Shown here: piece after piece, positions 46,112-56,788 of the stretch
How the letters are laid out: each line of letters starts with the position of its first letter
Numbering within the stretch: position 1 is the stretch's first letter
Assembly (NCBI GenBank): GCA_965279065.1
Contig: OZ257134.1
Span: 1,488,001 to 1,552,000 of the forward strand
Direction of reading: 5' to 3'
Length of the DNA: 64,000 nucleotides
Source of the DNA: JAKAXS01 sp965279065
Lineage (GTDB): Bacteria > Pseudomonadota > Alphaproteobacteria > Rhizobiales > Hyphomicrobiaceae
Program-made: the position numbers and the translations under genes
The notes under the pieces: model-generated
What the model was told of the DNA's origin: nothing
The model's database searches: none
The model's input: the letters and a program-made list of their open reading frames with translations, nothing else

Positions 46112-47482
46112 ATGGTTTCCGCTGCCGAGCAGCTTGCCTCGAACCTGAACTTTGGCGCCTTCGCCAAAGCCGAAGACCTGAAGCGCCGCATCTGGTTCAC
46201 GCTGGGCGCGCTGCTGGTTTATCGTTTCGGCACGTTCATTCCGCTGCCCGGCATCAGCATCGATGCATTCAAGGCCGTCTTCGCCCAGCAGTCGTCCGGC
46301 ATTCTCGGCATGGTCAACATGTTCGCCGGCGGCGCCGTCGAGCGCATGGCGATCTTTGCCCTGAACATCATGCCCTACATCTCCGCGTCGATCATCATGC
46401 AGCTGATGACGTCGGTGTCCCCGCAGCTTGAAGCCCTCAAGAAAGAGGGCGAGAGCGGCCGCAAGCAGATCAACCAGTACACGCGCTACCTCACGGTCAT
46501 CCTCGCCGCGTTCCAGGCTTACGGCATCGCCATCGGCCTTGAAGGCTCGCGCGGCTCCGCCGGCGCCGTCGTCGCCGACCCGGGCTGGTTCTTCCGCATG
46601 TCGACCGTCATCACGATGGTCGGCGGCACCATGTTCCTGATGTGGCTCGGCGAGCAGATCACGCAGCGCGGCGTCGGCAACGGCATCTCGCTCATCATTT
46701 TCGCCGGCATCGTCGCCGGCTTGCCGTCCGCGATCGTGGGCCTGTTCGAGATGGCGCGGAACGGTTCGTTGAATACGGCGCTGCTCTTCGCTCTCCTGCT
46801 CATGATGCTGGCCGTGGTGGCCGCCATCGTCTTCATGGAGCGCGCACAGCGCCGCCTGCTGATCCAATATCCGAAGCGACAGGTCGGCAACCGCATGTTC
46901 CAAGGCGATGCCTCGCATCTGCCGCTGAAGCTGAACTCCGCCGGCGTTATCCCGCCGATCTTCGCCTCCTCGCTGCTGCTGCTGCCGATCACGGCGGCCC
47001 AGTTCATGAGCCAGGGCGGGCAGGTCGGTGGCGGTGAGTGGTTCAACACCGTCGTGGCAGCGCTCGGCCGCGGTCAGCCCGCCCACATCCTCGCCTACGT
47101 CGCGTTGATCGTGTTCTTCGCCTTCTTCTACACGGCCGTCGTTTTCAATCCGAAAGAGACCGCCGACAACCTGCGCAAGTACGGCGGCTTCCTCCCCGGT
47201 ATCCGTCCCGGCGAAAAGACGGCCGAATACATCGACTATGTCCTGACGCGCATCACCGTGGTCGGCGCCATCTATCTGGCCGTGGTCTGCGTATTGCCCG
47301 AACTGCTTATTGCGTACGCTGCCGTTCCGTTCTACTTCGGCGGTACGTCGCTCTTGATTGCGGTCTCCGTCACCATGGACACCGTCGCTCAGATCCAAAG
47401 CCACTTGCTCGCGCACCAGTACGAGGGCTTGATCAAGAAGGCGAAACTGCGCGGCGCTACGTCCAACAAGGGGCGGCGATGA
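46112..47482 (+). CDS. secY: Preprotein translocase subunit SecY
   Basis: 456 residues, ten transmembrane helices. RIWFTLGALLVYRFGTFIPLPGI leads the first helix (split here as RIWFTLGALL and YRFGTFIPLPG). GVGNGISLIIFAGIVAGLP and YPKRQVGNRMF are channel signatures, and the C-terminal YEGLIKKAKLRG contacts SecA or the ribosome. It forms the protein-conducting pore with SecE. Its TGA overlaps the adk start (ATGA). Confidence 0.96.
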   Translation: MVSAAEQLASNLNFGAFAKAEDLKRRIWFTLGALLVYRFGTFIPLPGISIDAFKAVFAQQSSGILGMVNMFAGGAVERMAIFALNIMPYISASIIMQLMTSVSPQLEALKKEGESGRKQINQYTRYLTVILAAFQAYGIAIGLEGSRGSAGAVVADPGWFFRMSTVITMVGGTMFLMWLGEQITQRGVGNGISLIIFAGIVAGLPSAIVGLFEMARNGSLNTALLFALLLMMLAVVAAIVFMERAQRRLLIQYPKRQVGNRMFQGDASHLPLKLNSAGVIPPIFASSLLLLPITAAQFMSQGGQVGGGEWFNTVVAALGRGQPAHILAYVALIVFFAFFYTAVVFNPKETADNLRKYGGFLPGIRPGEKTAEYIDYVLTRITVVGAIYLAVVCVLPELLIAYAAVPFYFGGTSLLIAVSVTMDTVAQIQSHLLAHQYEGLIKKAKLRGATSNKGRR

Positions 47483-48135
47483 TTGTCATTCTCCTTGGTC
47501 CCCCGGGGGCCGGCAAAGGCACGCAGGCACAGAACCTAGCCAAGTCGCGCGGTATCGTTCAGCTCTCGACGGGCGACATGCTGCGCGCGGCCGTCAAGGC
47601 CGGCACGGAAGTCGGCAAGCAGGCCGACAGCATCATGAAGTCGGGCGGCCTCGTTTCGGATGAGATCGTCATCCGCATCATCGCCGAACGCATTCAGCAG
47701 CCCGATTGTGCCAACGGCTTCCTGCTCGACGGTTTCCCGCGCACGCTGCCGCAGGCCGTCGGCCTCGACAAGCTGCTGCAGCAGCAGGGCAAGACGCTCG
47801 ACGTTGTCATCGAGATGAAGGTCGACGATACGGCGCTGATCGAGCGCATCACGGGCCGCTTCACCTGCGCCAAGTGCGGCGCGGGTTATCACGACACCTT
47901 CAAGCCGACGAAGGTCAAGGACACGTGCGACGCCTGCGGCAGCCACGAGTTCTCGCGCCGCGCCGACGACAATGCCGAGACGGTCAAAAGCCGCCTCATG
48001 GCCTACTATCGGGAAACCGCCCCGCTCATTGGCTACTACTTCGCCAAGGGCAAGCTGAAGTCGGTCGACGGCATGGCCCAGATCGATGAGGTGGAGCGGC
48101 AACTAAACACTGTTCTGGATGCCGCTGCGGCATGA
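47479..48135 (+). CDS. adk: Adenylate kinase
   Basis: 218 residues from ATG 47479, overlapping secY by four bases; the longer open frame upstream lies inside secY. P-loop GPPGAGKGT (7-15), GFPRTLPQA and RADDNAETVKSRL are typical. The LID carries four cysteines (C130, C133, C150, C153), so it is a long, zinc-stabilised type. It interconverts AMP + ATP and 2 ADP. Confidence 0.96.
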   Translation: MIVILLGPPGAGKGTQAQNLAKSRGIVQLSTGDMLRAAVKAGTEVGKQADSIMKSGGLVSDEIVIRIIAERIQQPDCANGFLLDGFPRTLPQAVGLDKLLQQQGKTLDVVIEMKVDDTALIERITGRFTCAKCGAGYHDTFKPTKVKDTCDACGSHEFSRRADDNAETVKSRLMAYYRETAPLIGYYFAKGKLKSVDGMAQIDEVERQLNTVLDAAAA

Positions 48136-48313
48136 TCGCAGCGTCAGCCAGCGACGCATTGACGCGAGGGGGCCGGACGCGCTACAACGCGCCCGACCTC
48201 AGAACGCATTCGTCGGGAACGGCCGCGCGATCCAAATCGCCCTGGCCGATCGCGGCGCATTTTAGCTTGTAGAAGATCAACGGGTTGGCGCACTGAGCCG
48301 GCCCCGACTGAGA

Positions 48314-48347
48314 TGCCCGCAGGGCAAAATCGAAGCCCCGCAGGGCA
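48314..48347 (+). promoter_or_regulatory. Twin hairpins in the rpsM leader
   Basis: TGCCCGCAGGGCA (48314-48326) and GCCCCGCAGGGCA (48335-48347) are near-identical 13-mers, each able to fold (TGCCC-GCA-GGGCA), and the outer arms can also pair across both. They end 15 bp before the rpsM GTG. This 227-bp gap starts the alpha operon, where an autoregulatory structure is expected. The rest of the gap shows no gene. Confidence 0.45.
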
Positions 48348-48362
48348 TAGGAGAGGGACGTC

Positions 48363-48737
48363 GTGGCACGTATTGCAGGTGTAAACATTCCGACCCAGAA
48401 GCGCGTTCTGATCGCGCTTCAGTACATTCATGGCATCGGCCCGAAGTACGCCAAGGACATTTGCACGAAGGTCGGCATCCCGGCCGAGCGTCGCGTCAAT
48501 CAGTTGACCGACGCTGAAGTGCTCCAGATCCGCGAAGCCATCGACCGCGACTTCGTCGTCGAAGGCGATCTGCGTCGCGAAGTGGCGATGAACATCAAGC
48601 GCCTCATGGATCTCGGTTGCTACCGCGGCCTGCGTCACCGCAAGGGCCTGCCGGTCCACGGCCAGCGCACGCACACGAATGCCCGCACGCGCAAGGGCCC
48701 GGCTAAGCCGATCGCCGGCAAGAAGAAAGCCAGCTAA
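48363..48737 (+). CDS. rpsM: 30S ribosomal protein S13
   Basis: 124 residues from GTG 48363 after AGGAGAGG. MARIAGVNIPTQKRVLIALQ starts it, and the C-terminal RHRKGLPVHGQRTHTNARTR reaches the P-site tRNA. rpmJ, which often precedes it, is not present. Confidence 0.96.
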   Translation: MARIAGVNIPTQKRVLIALQYIHGIGPKYAKDICTKVGIPAERRVNQLTDAEVLQIREAIDRDFVVEGDLRREVAMNIKRLMDLGCYRGLRHRKGLPVHGQRTHTNARTRKGPAKPIAGKKKAS

Positions 48738-48839
48738 GGCGGCTTGAGAAGATTTGGCGCGCTCATGCCGATGACGTGGCGCGCCGTGACGGTTGAACAT
48801 TACGTCCGCTAGCAGGGCGGACAGCAGGAGTTCGAGACG

Positions 48840-49241
48840 ATGGCGAAAGAGGCGACCGCAGGCCGGGCGAAAGTCCGCAAGCGCGAGAAGAAGAACATCA
48901 CGTCGGGCGTCGCCCACGTGAATGCGTCCTTCAACAATACGATGATCACGATCACCGACGCGCAGGGCAATGCGCTCGCCTGGTCGTCGTCGGGCACGAT
49001 GGGCTTCAAGGGCTCGCGCAAGTCGACGCCGTTCGCGGCGCAGATGGCCGCGGAAGATGCCGGCAAGAAGGCCATGGAACACGGCATGAAGGTGCTCGAA
49101 GTCGAAGTCTGCGGCCCCGGCTCCGGCCGCGAGAGCGCGTTGCGCGCCCTGCAGTCCGTCGGCTTCCAGATCACGTCGATCCGCGACGTGACGCCGATTC
49201 CGCACAACGGCTGCCGCCCGCGCAAGCGTCGCCGCGTCTAA
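48840..49241 (+). CDS. rpsK: 30S ribosomal protein S11
   Basis: 133 residues. GVAHVNASFNNTMITITDAQ and the end DVTPIPHNGCRPRKRRRV are signatures; it lines the platform by the mRNA exit. rpsD is not between rpsK and rpoA, as is common in alphaproteobacteria. Confidence 0.97.
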   Translation: MAKEATAGRAKVRKREKKNITSGVAHVNASFNNTMITITDAQGNALAWSSSGTMGFKGSRKSTPFAAQMAAEDAGKKAMEHGMKVLEVEVCGPGSGRESALRALQSVGFQITSIRDVTPIPHNGCRPRKRRRV

Positions 49242-49389
49242 GACACGACTATTCGACGATCTGCTACCTGCCGGAGGTGCCATTTCGCACGCTCCGGCAG
49301 CGCTACGAAAAGACGATCCGCAAAGAACGACCCTGGTGAGACGAGCGCGGCTTTCCCTGAGCCTGGCGCTCGAACCGAATGAGGCCCCG

Positions 49390-50421
49390 ATGACGCAAGC
49401 AAGTGTACTTCAGAAGAACTGGCAAGACCTGATCAAGCCGAACAAGCTCGACATCCAGCCCGGCCGTGAGCGCAACCGTGTCGCCACCGTCGTCGCTGAG
49501 CCCTTGGAGCGCGGCTTCGGCATGACGCTCGGCAACGCCCTGCGCCGCGTGCTGCTGTCCTCGCTGCAGGGCTCCGCCATCAAGACCGTGCAGATCGACG
49601 GCGTGTTGCACGAGTTCTCGTCGATCCCCGGCGTGCGCGAGGACGTGACCAACATTATCCTCAATATCAAGGAAATCGCTCTGCGCCTCCACTCCGATGG
49701 CGTGAAGCGCATGGTCCTGAAGAAGGAAGGCGCCGGCGCCGTGAAGGCTGGCGACATCGAGGCCGGCTCCGACGTCGAGATCCTCAACCCCGAGCACGTG
49801 ATCTGCCACCTCGACCAGGGCGCGAACATCCGTATGGAGTTCACCGCCGACATGGGCAAGGGCTACGTCGCAGCTGATCGCAACCGCCCGGAAGATGCGC
49901 CCATCGGCCTGATCCCGGTCGACAGCCTGTACAGCCCGGTCAAGAAGGTCTCCTACAAGGTCGAGAACACGCGCGAAGGCCAGATCCTCGACTATGACAA
50001 GCTGACGATGCAGGTCGAGACCGATGGTTCGGTCAAGGCTGAGGACGCCGTGGCGCTCGCCGCCCGCATCCTGCAGGACCAGCTCGCCGTCTTCATCAAC
50101 TTCGAGGAGCCGAAGAAGGCCGTCGAAGAGACGCGTCATCCCGAGCTTGCGTTCAATGCCGCGCTGCTCAAGAAGGTCGACGAACTCGAGCTGTCGGTCC
50201 GTTCGGCTAACTGCTTGAAGAACGACAACATCGTCTACATCGGCGACCTGATCCAGAAGACGGAAGCCGAGATGCTGCGCACGCCGAACTTCGGCCGCAA
50301 GTCGCTCAACGAAATCAAGGAAGTGTTGGCCGCCATGGGCCTCCATCTCGGCATGGACGTGCCGAACTGGCCGCCGGACAACATCGAAGAGCTGGCAAAG
50401 CGCTTCGAAGACCAATACTGA
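49390..50421 (+). CDS. rpoA: DNA-directed RNA polymerase subunit alpha
   Basis: 343 residues from ATG 49390. The N-terminal assembly domain contains LERGFGMTLGNALRRVLLSS and KGYVAADRNRPEDAPIG. The C-terminal domain (about 255-335: ELELSVRSANCLKNDNIVYI, TPNFGRKSLNEIKEVLAAMG) binds UP elements and activators. GAGG precedes the start. Confidence 0.97.
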   Translation: MTQASVLQKNWQDLIKPNKLDIQPGRERNRVATVVAEPLERGFGMTLGNALRRVLLSSLQGSAIKTVQIDGVLHEFSSIPGVREDVTNIILNIKEIALRLHSDGVKRMVLKKEGAGAVKAGDIEAGSDVEILNPEHVICHLDQGANIRMEFTADMGKGYVAADRNRPEDAPIGLIPVDSLYSPVKKVSYKVENTREGQILDYDKLTMQVETDGSVKAEDAVALAARILQDQLAVFINFEEPKKAVEETRHPELAFNAALLKKVDELELSVRSANCLKNDNIVYIGDLIQKTEAEMLRTPNFGRKSLNEIKEVLAAMGLHLGMDVPNWPPDNIEELAKRFEDQY

Positions 50422-50575
50422 GTTTTCGCCCGGGTTTCTTTCGCCCGGGCTGTCACTACGGCGCCGGCCAAAGGCTGGCGCCGCACCAACGACGAAGGTG
50501 AGGCCATAGAACCTCCCGCGTCACCCGGAGCCGGATTGGCCGGCACGGTCCTCAACCACGTAAGGGTGAAGTCAC

Positions 50576-51004
50576 ATGCGACACGGAAAACTCGGCCGGC
50601 GATTCAGCCGGGATAGCGGCCACCGCCAGGCAATGTTCTCCAACATGGCCGCCGCACTGATCCGCCACGAGCAGATCGTCACGACGCTGCCGAAGGCGAA
50701 GGACCTGAAGCGCGTCGTCGACAAGTACATCACGCTCGCCAAGCGCGGCGACTTGAACTCGCGCCGCCTCGCCGCAGCGCGCCTGCGCGACGACGACATG
50801 GTCAAGAAGCTGTTCGATGTCCTGGCTAAGCGCTACGCCGGTCGCCCCGGCGGCTACTCGCGCGTGTTGAAGGCCGGCTTCCGCTACGGCGACAGCGCCC
50901 CGCGCGCCGTCATCGAACTGGTCGATCGCGACGTCGCCGCCAAGGGCGCCGAAGACAAGGCCCGCCACGCCGAGAAGGTCAAGGCCGACGAAGCCAACGC
51001 GTAA
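50576..51004 (+). CDS. rplQ: 50S ribosomal protein L17
   Basis: 142 residues. MRHGKLGRRFSRDSGHRQAM and HEQIVTTLPKAKDLKRVVDK are signatures; the C-terminal 20 residues are charged. It is the last gene of the cluster and is followed at 22 bp by a strong terminator. Confidence 0.97.
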   Translation: MRHGKLGRRFSRDSGHRQAMFSNMAAALIRHEQIVTTLPKAKDLKRVVDKYITLAKRGDLNSRRLAAARLRDDDMVKKLFDVLAKRYAGRPGGYSRVLKAGFRYGDSAPRAVIELVDRDVAAKGAEDKARHAEKVKADEANA

Positions 51005-51026
51005 GCGTTGCCACTTATCTGGAATT

Positions 51027-51056
51027 AAAAAGGCGCCGGGTGACCGGCGCCTTTTT
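51027..51056 (+). terminator. Terminator of the ribosomal protein cluster
   Basis: AAAAAGGCGCCGG, loop GTGA, CCGGCGCCTTTTT: a 13-bp perfect stem with a U-tract. It may also work on the opposite strand for the small gene at 51083, since A and T runs flank the stem. Confidence 0.92.
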
Positions 51057-51082
51057 CATGAAACGAGACAACTCAAACCTGG

Positions 51083-51331
51083 TCAGCGATCACGACGCGC
51101 CCGGTAATCGCGATTTCGCTGACCGCTATGGTATCGCTCGCGCGCCTCGCAGAAGGAATTGCGCGTGCCGCTCAGGCATCCATAGCGATCCAGTAGCTCC
51201 GCATCCCGCTCGCTGACCGGCCCGCCGGCTCGCGCGTTCGCCCGTGCGGATTCGAGTTCCCAATAACTGTCCGCATGCGCCGGCAAGCTGATAGCTGCCA
51301 ACGCTGCAAGTATCATGACCGTCCTCAGCAT
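51083..51331 (-). CDS. Small exported protein
   Basis: 82 residues, unrecognised. A clear signal peptide (residues 1-20, ending SLPAHA) leaves a mature 62-residue, Arg-rich chain with two cysteines (CLSGTRNSFC), which could form a disulfide. GGAGG lies six bases before the ATG. It lies between the ribosomal cluster terminator and gltA, transcribed in the gltA direction. Confidence 0.7.
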   Translation of the reverse strand: MLRTVMILAALAAISLPAHADSYWELESARANARAGGPVSERDAELLDRYGCLSGTRNSFCEARERYHSGQRNRDYRARRDR

Positions 51332-51428
51332 GACGTGCCTCCAATTGTTGGCAAGACCGCGCGCGAACGCGCAACCGTAACCGTATTGATCATCATACGG
51401 CGGGGAGGCCAGTAAGTTTCAAGCTTTA

Positions 51429-52739
<1,311 letters not shown>

Positions 52740-52895
52740 GGGCCTATCCTTCTTCGTTCCGGATCGGACGAATTGTGCACTGCGTCAACATATTATCGCA
52801 TCTGCGAGAGCGCTCGCCAAGGCACGCATTGGTAGAATTTTGGGCAAGCACAGCGCCTGGAATAGGCGCTCTAGCTTTCGCCAAGTTGTCCAAAT

Positions 52896-54341
52896 CTATC
52901 CGACGCACTGATCGGCAATGCGAGCCAGCGATTCCTCCCGACCCAGGGCCTCCATCACGTCGAACACGGGCGGTGACACGGCGCGGCCCGTCAGCGCGGC
53001 GCGTAGCGGTTGGGCGACCTTGCCAAGCTTTGCGCCGGTCCCTTCGGCAAACAATTTGACGTCGTCCTCAAGTGCGCTGGCAGTCCAGTCGGGCAGGACA
53101 GTCAGCCGTTTAGCGAGCGATGTCAATGTCGTGCGCGCATCCGCATCCAGCAGCTTCTGGGCCTTGTCGTCGAGTGCGAGGGGTCGCTCCGACGTGAGAT
53201 AGGCTGCGCCGTCAATCAACTCGACCAGGGTTTTGGCGCGATCCTTGAGGCCCGGCATGGCCGCGGTCAGCCGTGCCCAGCCGTCGTTGCGGTCGAGCTT
53301 GTCAGACGTTGCGCGCCCGCCTTCGATATGCCCCAGCAGATCGCGGATACGCTTGACCAGTTCGCCGTCGTCGCTAGCGCGGATGTAGTGGCCGTTGAGC
53401 GCTTCCAGCTTCTTGAAGTCGAAGCGAGCCGCGCTCCGGCCGACGCCGTCGACGTCGAACCATTCGGTCAGTTGCTCCGTCGAAATGATCTCGTCGTCGC
53501 CGTGGCTCCAGCCCAGGCGCGCCAGATAATTGCGCAGTGCTGCCGGCAGATAGCCCATGTCGCGATAGGCCTCGACGGCCAGCGCGCCATGCCGCTTCGA
53601 CAGCTTGGCGCCGTCCGCGCCATGGATCAGCGGAACGTGCGAGAACTCCGGCACGTCCCAGCCCATCGCCTTGTAGATTTGCTGCTGGCGCGCGGTGTTC
53701 GTCAGGTGGTCGACGCCGCGGATGACGTGCGTAACGCCCATGTCGTGATCGTCGACCACGACGGCGAGATTGTATGTCGGGTTGCCGTCCGATCGCAGGA
53801 TGATGAGGTCGTCGAGATCCTTGTTGGGAAACGTCACCGTGCCTTGCACGTGATCGGCCACAATGGTCTCACCCTCGCGCGGCGCCTTCAGGCGGATGAC
53901 GAACGGCGCGCCGGCCGGCGCCTCGGCCGGATCACGATCGCGCCACGGCGAGCGAATGGTCAACGGGCGCTTTTCAGCTTCCGCCGCGGCCCGCATGGCA
54001 TCCAATTCTTCACGTGTCAGATAGCATCTGTAGGCGCTGCCGCCGCCGAGCATCGTTTCCGCGACCTCGCGATGCCGGGCGGCCCGCGAGAACTGCGACA
54101 CTGGCTCACCGTCCCAATCGAGCTCCAGCCATCTCAGCCCATTCAAGATTGCATCGACTGCGGCCTCGTTGTTGCGCTCACGGTCCGTATCCTCGATGCG
54201 CAACAGGAACTTGCCGCCGCGGCCGCGGGCATAAAGCCAGTTGAACAACGCCGTCCTGGCGCCACCGATGTGCAGATAGCCGGTGGGCGAGGGGGCAAAG
54301 CGAACGACGGGCGCGCCAGTTGAATTCTTGACGTCGGTCAT
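52896..54341 (-). CDS. gltX: Glutamyl-tRNA synthetase
   Basis: 481 residues from ATG 54341; the open frame continues upstream but is not conserved. Class I signatures HIGG (24-27) in APSPTGYLHIGGARTALFNW and KLSKR (246-250). The anticodon-binding helical domain fills the C-terminal third. The short, full-length form rules out GluQ-RS. A second gltX elsewhere is common in this class; whether this copy charges tRNA-Gln as well is unknown. Divergent from the ComEC-like gene. Confidence 0.95.
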   Translation of the reverse strand: MTDVKNSTGAPVVRFAPSPTGYLHIGGARTALFNWLYARGRGGKFLLRIEDTDRERNNEAAVDAILNGLRWLELDWDGEPVSQFSRAARHREVAETMLGGGSAYRCYLTREELDAMRAAAEAEKRPLTIRSPWRDRDPAEAPAGAPFVIRLKAPREGETIVADHVQGTVTFPNKDLDDLIILRSDGNPTYNLAVVVDDHDMGVTHVIRGVDHLTNTARQQQIYKAMGWDVPEFSHVPLIHGADGAKLSKRHGALAVEAYRDMGYLPAALRNYLARLGWSHGDDEIISTEQLTEWFDVDGVGRSAARFDFKKLEALNGHYIRASDDGELVKRIRDLLGHIEGGRATSDKLDRNDGWARLTAAMPGLKDRAKTLVELIDGAAYLTSERPLALDDKAQKLLDADARTTLTSLAKRLTVLPDWTASALEDDVKLFAEGTGAKLGKVAQPLRAALTGRAVSPPVFDVMEALGREESLARIADQCVG

Positions 54342-54459
54342 GACAACTTTCGATCTATGATCTTTGGACTGAGCACTGCTGCGCTGGCTCAGCGCGCCGT
54401 GTAGCATAGCCCGTTGAGACGGGTAAGGGCCGCGTCGCGCGCTGAACGCTGGGGAGACG

Positions 54460-56718
54460 ATGCATACGCCCGTGCCGCCGACCGGCAATCACGAGATGAC
54501 CGGCGTGCCCCGTGGGCCCTTAGCGCGCCTGCACGAAGCGTTGGAGAGCCAGCGCGAGCACTGGCTGGTGTTTCAGCCGGTTTTCTTCGGCATCGGCGTC
54601 GGCTTCTACTTTGCCCTGCCGCGCGAACCGACGATCTGGGCGCCTTTCGCCGTGCTCTGTCTAGCGGCGCTGGCCTATGCCGGCTCGCGCGGACTGGTTG
54701 CGATCGTTCTCGGCATGAGCGTGGTCGCGGCGGCCGGCTGCACGATGGCCAAGCTGCGCACGGAGTGGGTCCGCGCGCCGGTTCTCGAGAAACGCTTCGG
54801 GCCCGTCGAGGTCCGCGGCTACGTCGCTCTCGTCGAGCCGATGGCCAAGCGCGGCGAACGCCTGAGCCTCCACGTGACGGCCATCGACGGCATGCCTGCG
54901 GATCGCCTGCCTCGCCGCGTGCGGATCCGTACCATGACGCCGCTGCCGGGGCTGCAGCCCGGCGATGCCGTCCGCGTGCGCGCGACGCTCGCGCCGCCGT
55001 CCGGTCCGGCTTTGCCCGCCGGCTACGACTTTGCCAGGACGGCCTGGTACCACGGCCTTGGCGGCGTTGGCTTCAGCATTGCCCCGCCCCGGCGCGACCC
55101 CGATGCGGCACCTCCCGCGTTCTCGCTGCGCGCCGCCGCCGCGATCGCGCGCGTGCGCCAAGCCATCGGCGCGCGTATCGTTGCGGCTCTTCCAGGCGAG
55201 TCCGGCGCCATCGCCAACGCCCTGATCACGGGCGAGCGCGGCGGTATCTCCGAAGCCACGAATGACGCCTTCCGCGACGCGGGTCTGTATCACATCTTGT
55301 CGATCTCCGGCCTGCACATGGTCATCATGGCCGGTGCGGTGTTCGTTGCCGTGCGCTTGGCGCTGGCCTGCTTTCCCGCGGTCGCTCTCCACTATCCGAT
55401 CAAGAAGTGGGCCGCTGCGGCCGCGGCAATCGCCGCCCTGGGCTATCTGCTGATTTCAGGTTCGGCCTTCGCGACGGTCCGCTCATACATCATGATTTCG
55501 ATCATGTTCCTCGCGGTTCTGCTCGATCGCCCCGCGTTGGCCATGCGCAACGTCGCATTGGCGGCGCTTCTGATCCTCCTCGTCTATCCGGAGAGTTTGC
55601 TCGACGTCGGGTTCCAGATGTCGTTCGCCGCCGTGGTCGCCTTGATTGCGGCCTACGAATGGATCAGCGCAAATCGTCAGTCCGCGGCCGCCTGGCGCCG
55701 CAACGTGTTTGGCAGAATGGCCTTATTCTTCGGCGGCATCGTGCTGTCGACGATCGTTGCCGGCATCGCCGTGGCTCCGTTTGCGGCCTATCACTTCCAC
55801 ACCGGCCAACAGTTTGCGGTTCTCGCCAACCTCATCACCATCCCGGTCTGCAACCTGATCGTCATGCCGGCGGCGCTGCTCGCCGTGATCTTGATGCCGC
55901 TAGGTCTGGAATCGATCGCGCTGGCGATCATGGGCGCCGGCATCGACATCATGGTGTGGTGCGCCAAGTGGACCGCGGCCATGCCCGGCGCCGTGAGCCA
56001 CATCCCCGCTATCCCGCTGCTGGCCTTTCTGCTCATGGTCGCCGGCGGATTGTGGCTGACGTTGTGGCCCGCGCGTGCCCGCTCCCTTGGCTTTATCGTG
56101 ATCGCCGCAGGACTCGCCCTCGCGCCAATGTTGCCGCGTCCGGACGTGTTGGTCGGTCGTGACGGCGCGCTGGTGGCCGTGCGCGGCGATGCCAGCGGCC
56201 GCTACGTCGGCCTCGCCTCGCGCAGTTCGAATTACGAATTGAAGCGCTGGCTGGAGCATGATGGAGACCCGCGCGAAGTCCGTGAAGTGATGCACAGCGC
56301 CAAGGCGCCGGCCGGCGTCCGCTGCGACGGCCTCGCCTGCAATGTCGCCGTCAAGAAGCTCACACTGGCAGTGGTGCGCCACCCCGCGGCACTCCGAGAC
56401 GATTGCGCTCGCGCCGATATTCTCGTGCTCGACATCCCCCGCCCGAAGGGTTGCGACCGACCGCATACGGTGATCGACTTCTTCGGTCTGCGGCGTCTTG
56501 GAACCCATGCCGTCTATCTCGAAGGTGACGGCCAGGTGCGGATCGAAACCGTTGCCCAATACCGCGGCGACCGGCCGTGGTCGAAACTGCCGGCATTGCC
56601 TGTACCGCAAGTCGACAAGCGCTTGGGCGCACCGGCGACTGCTAGGAAGACCGATGACCCCGCTTCCTTCCGTCCCGAGATCGAGAGCGAGGAGCAGGAA
56701 GAGCGCCTGGACCAGTAG
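54460..56718 (+). CDS. ComEC/Rec2-family membrane protein without a beta-lactamase domain
   Basis: 752 residues. Membrane spans near the N-terminus are followed by an OB-like DUF4131 domain (about 110-210) and the ComEC competence domain with GLYHILSISGLHMVIMAG (about 280-297) and six or more helices. The C-terminal about 190 residues are soluble (LVAVRGDASGRYVGLASR, CDGLACNV, CARADILVLD) and lack the HxHxDH zinc motif of the metallo-beta-lactamase domain. The family makes the inner-membrane channel for DNA uptake; other com genes are not visible here. Confidence 0.85.
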   Translation: MHTPVPPTGNHEMTGVPRGPLARLHEALESQREHWLVFQPVFFGIGVGFYFALPREPTIWAPFAVLCLAALAYAGSRGLVAIVLGMSVVAAAGCTMAKLRTEWVRAPVLEKRFGPVEVRGYVALVEPMAKRGERLSLHVTAIDGMPADRLPRRVRIRTMTPLPGLQPGDAVRVRATLAPPSGPALPAGYDFARTAWYHGLGGVGFSIAPPRRDPDAAPPAFSLRAAAAIARVRQAIGARIVAALPGESGAIANALITGERGGISEATNDAFRDAGLYHILSISGLHMVIMAGAVFVAVRLALACFPAVALHYPIKKWAAAAAAIAALGYLLISGSAFATVRSYIMISIMFLAVLLDRPALAMRNVALAALLILLVYPESLLDVGFQMSFAAVVALIAAYEWISANRQSAAAWRRNVFGRMALFFGGIVLSTIVAGIAVAPFAAYHFHTGQQFAVLANLITIPVCNLIVMPAALLAVILMPLGLESIALAIMGAGIDIMVWCAKWTAAMPGAVSHIPAIPLLAFLLMVAGGLWLTLWPARARSLGFIVIAAGLALAPMLPRPDVLVGRDGALVAVRGDASGRYVGLASRSSNYELKRWLEHDGDPREVREVMHSAKAPAGVRCDGLACNVAVKKLTLAVVRHPAALRDDCARADILVLDIPRPKGCDRPHTVIDFFGLRRLGTHAVYLEGDGQVRIETVAQYRGDRPWSKLPALPVPQVDKRLGAPATARKTDDPASFRPEIESEEQEERLDQ

Positions 56719-56724
56719 TCTAAG

Positions 56725-56742
56725 CGCAACTTTTTAGTTGCG
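56725..56742. promoter_or_regulatory. Candidate ArsR operator
   Basis: CGCAACT-TTTT-AGTTGCG is a perfect inverted repeat with seven-base arms. The right arm overlaps the -35 box of the promoter for the SRPBCC-arsR pair, the right place for repression. The CAAC-N-GTTG core resembles sites of ArsR-type regulators. Confidence 0.65.
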
Positions 56743-56766
56743 TGTCCGCGCATCCGCCGCTACATA
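56738..56766 (+). promoter_or_regulatory. Promoter of the SRPBCC-arsR pair
   Basis: TTGCGT (56738-56743), 17-bp spacer, TACATA (56761-56766), 22 bp before the ATG. It lies just past the ComEC-like gene, so the pair has its own promoter. Confidence 0.6.
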
Positions 56767-56788
56767 AAGAGAAACCAGGAGGTTGCGC

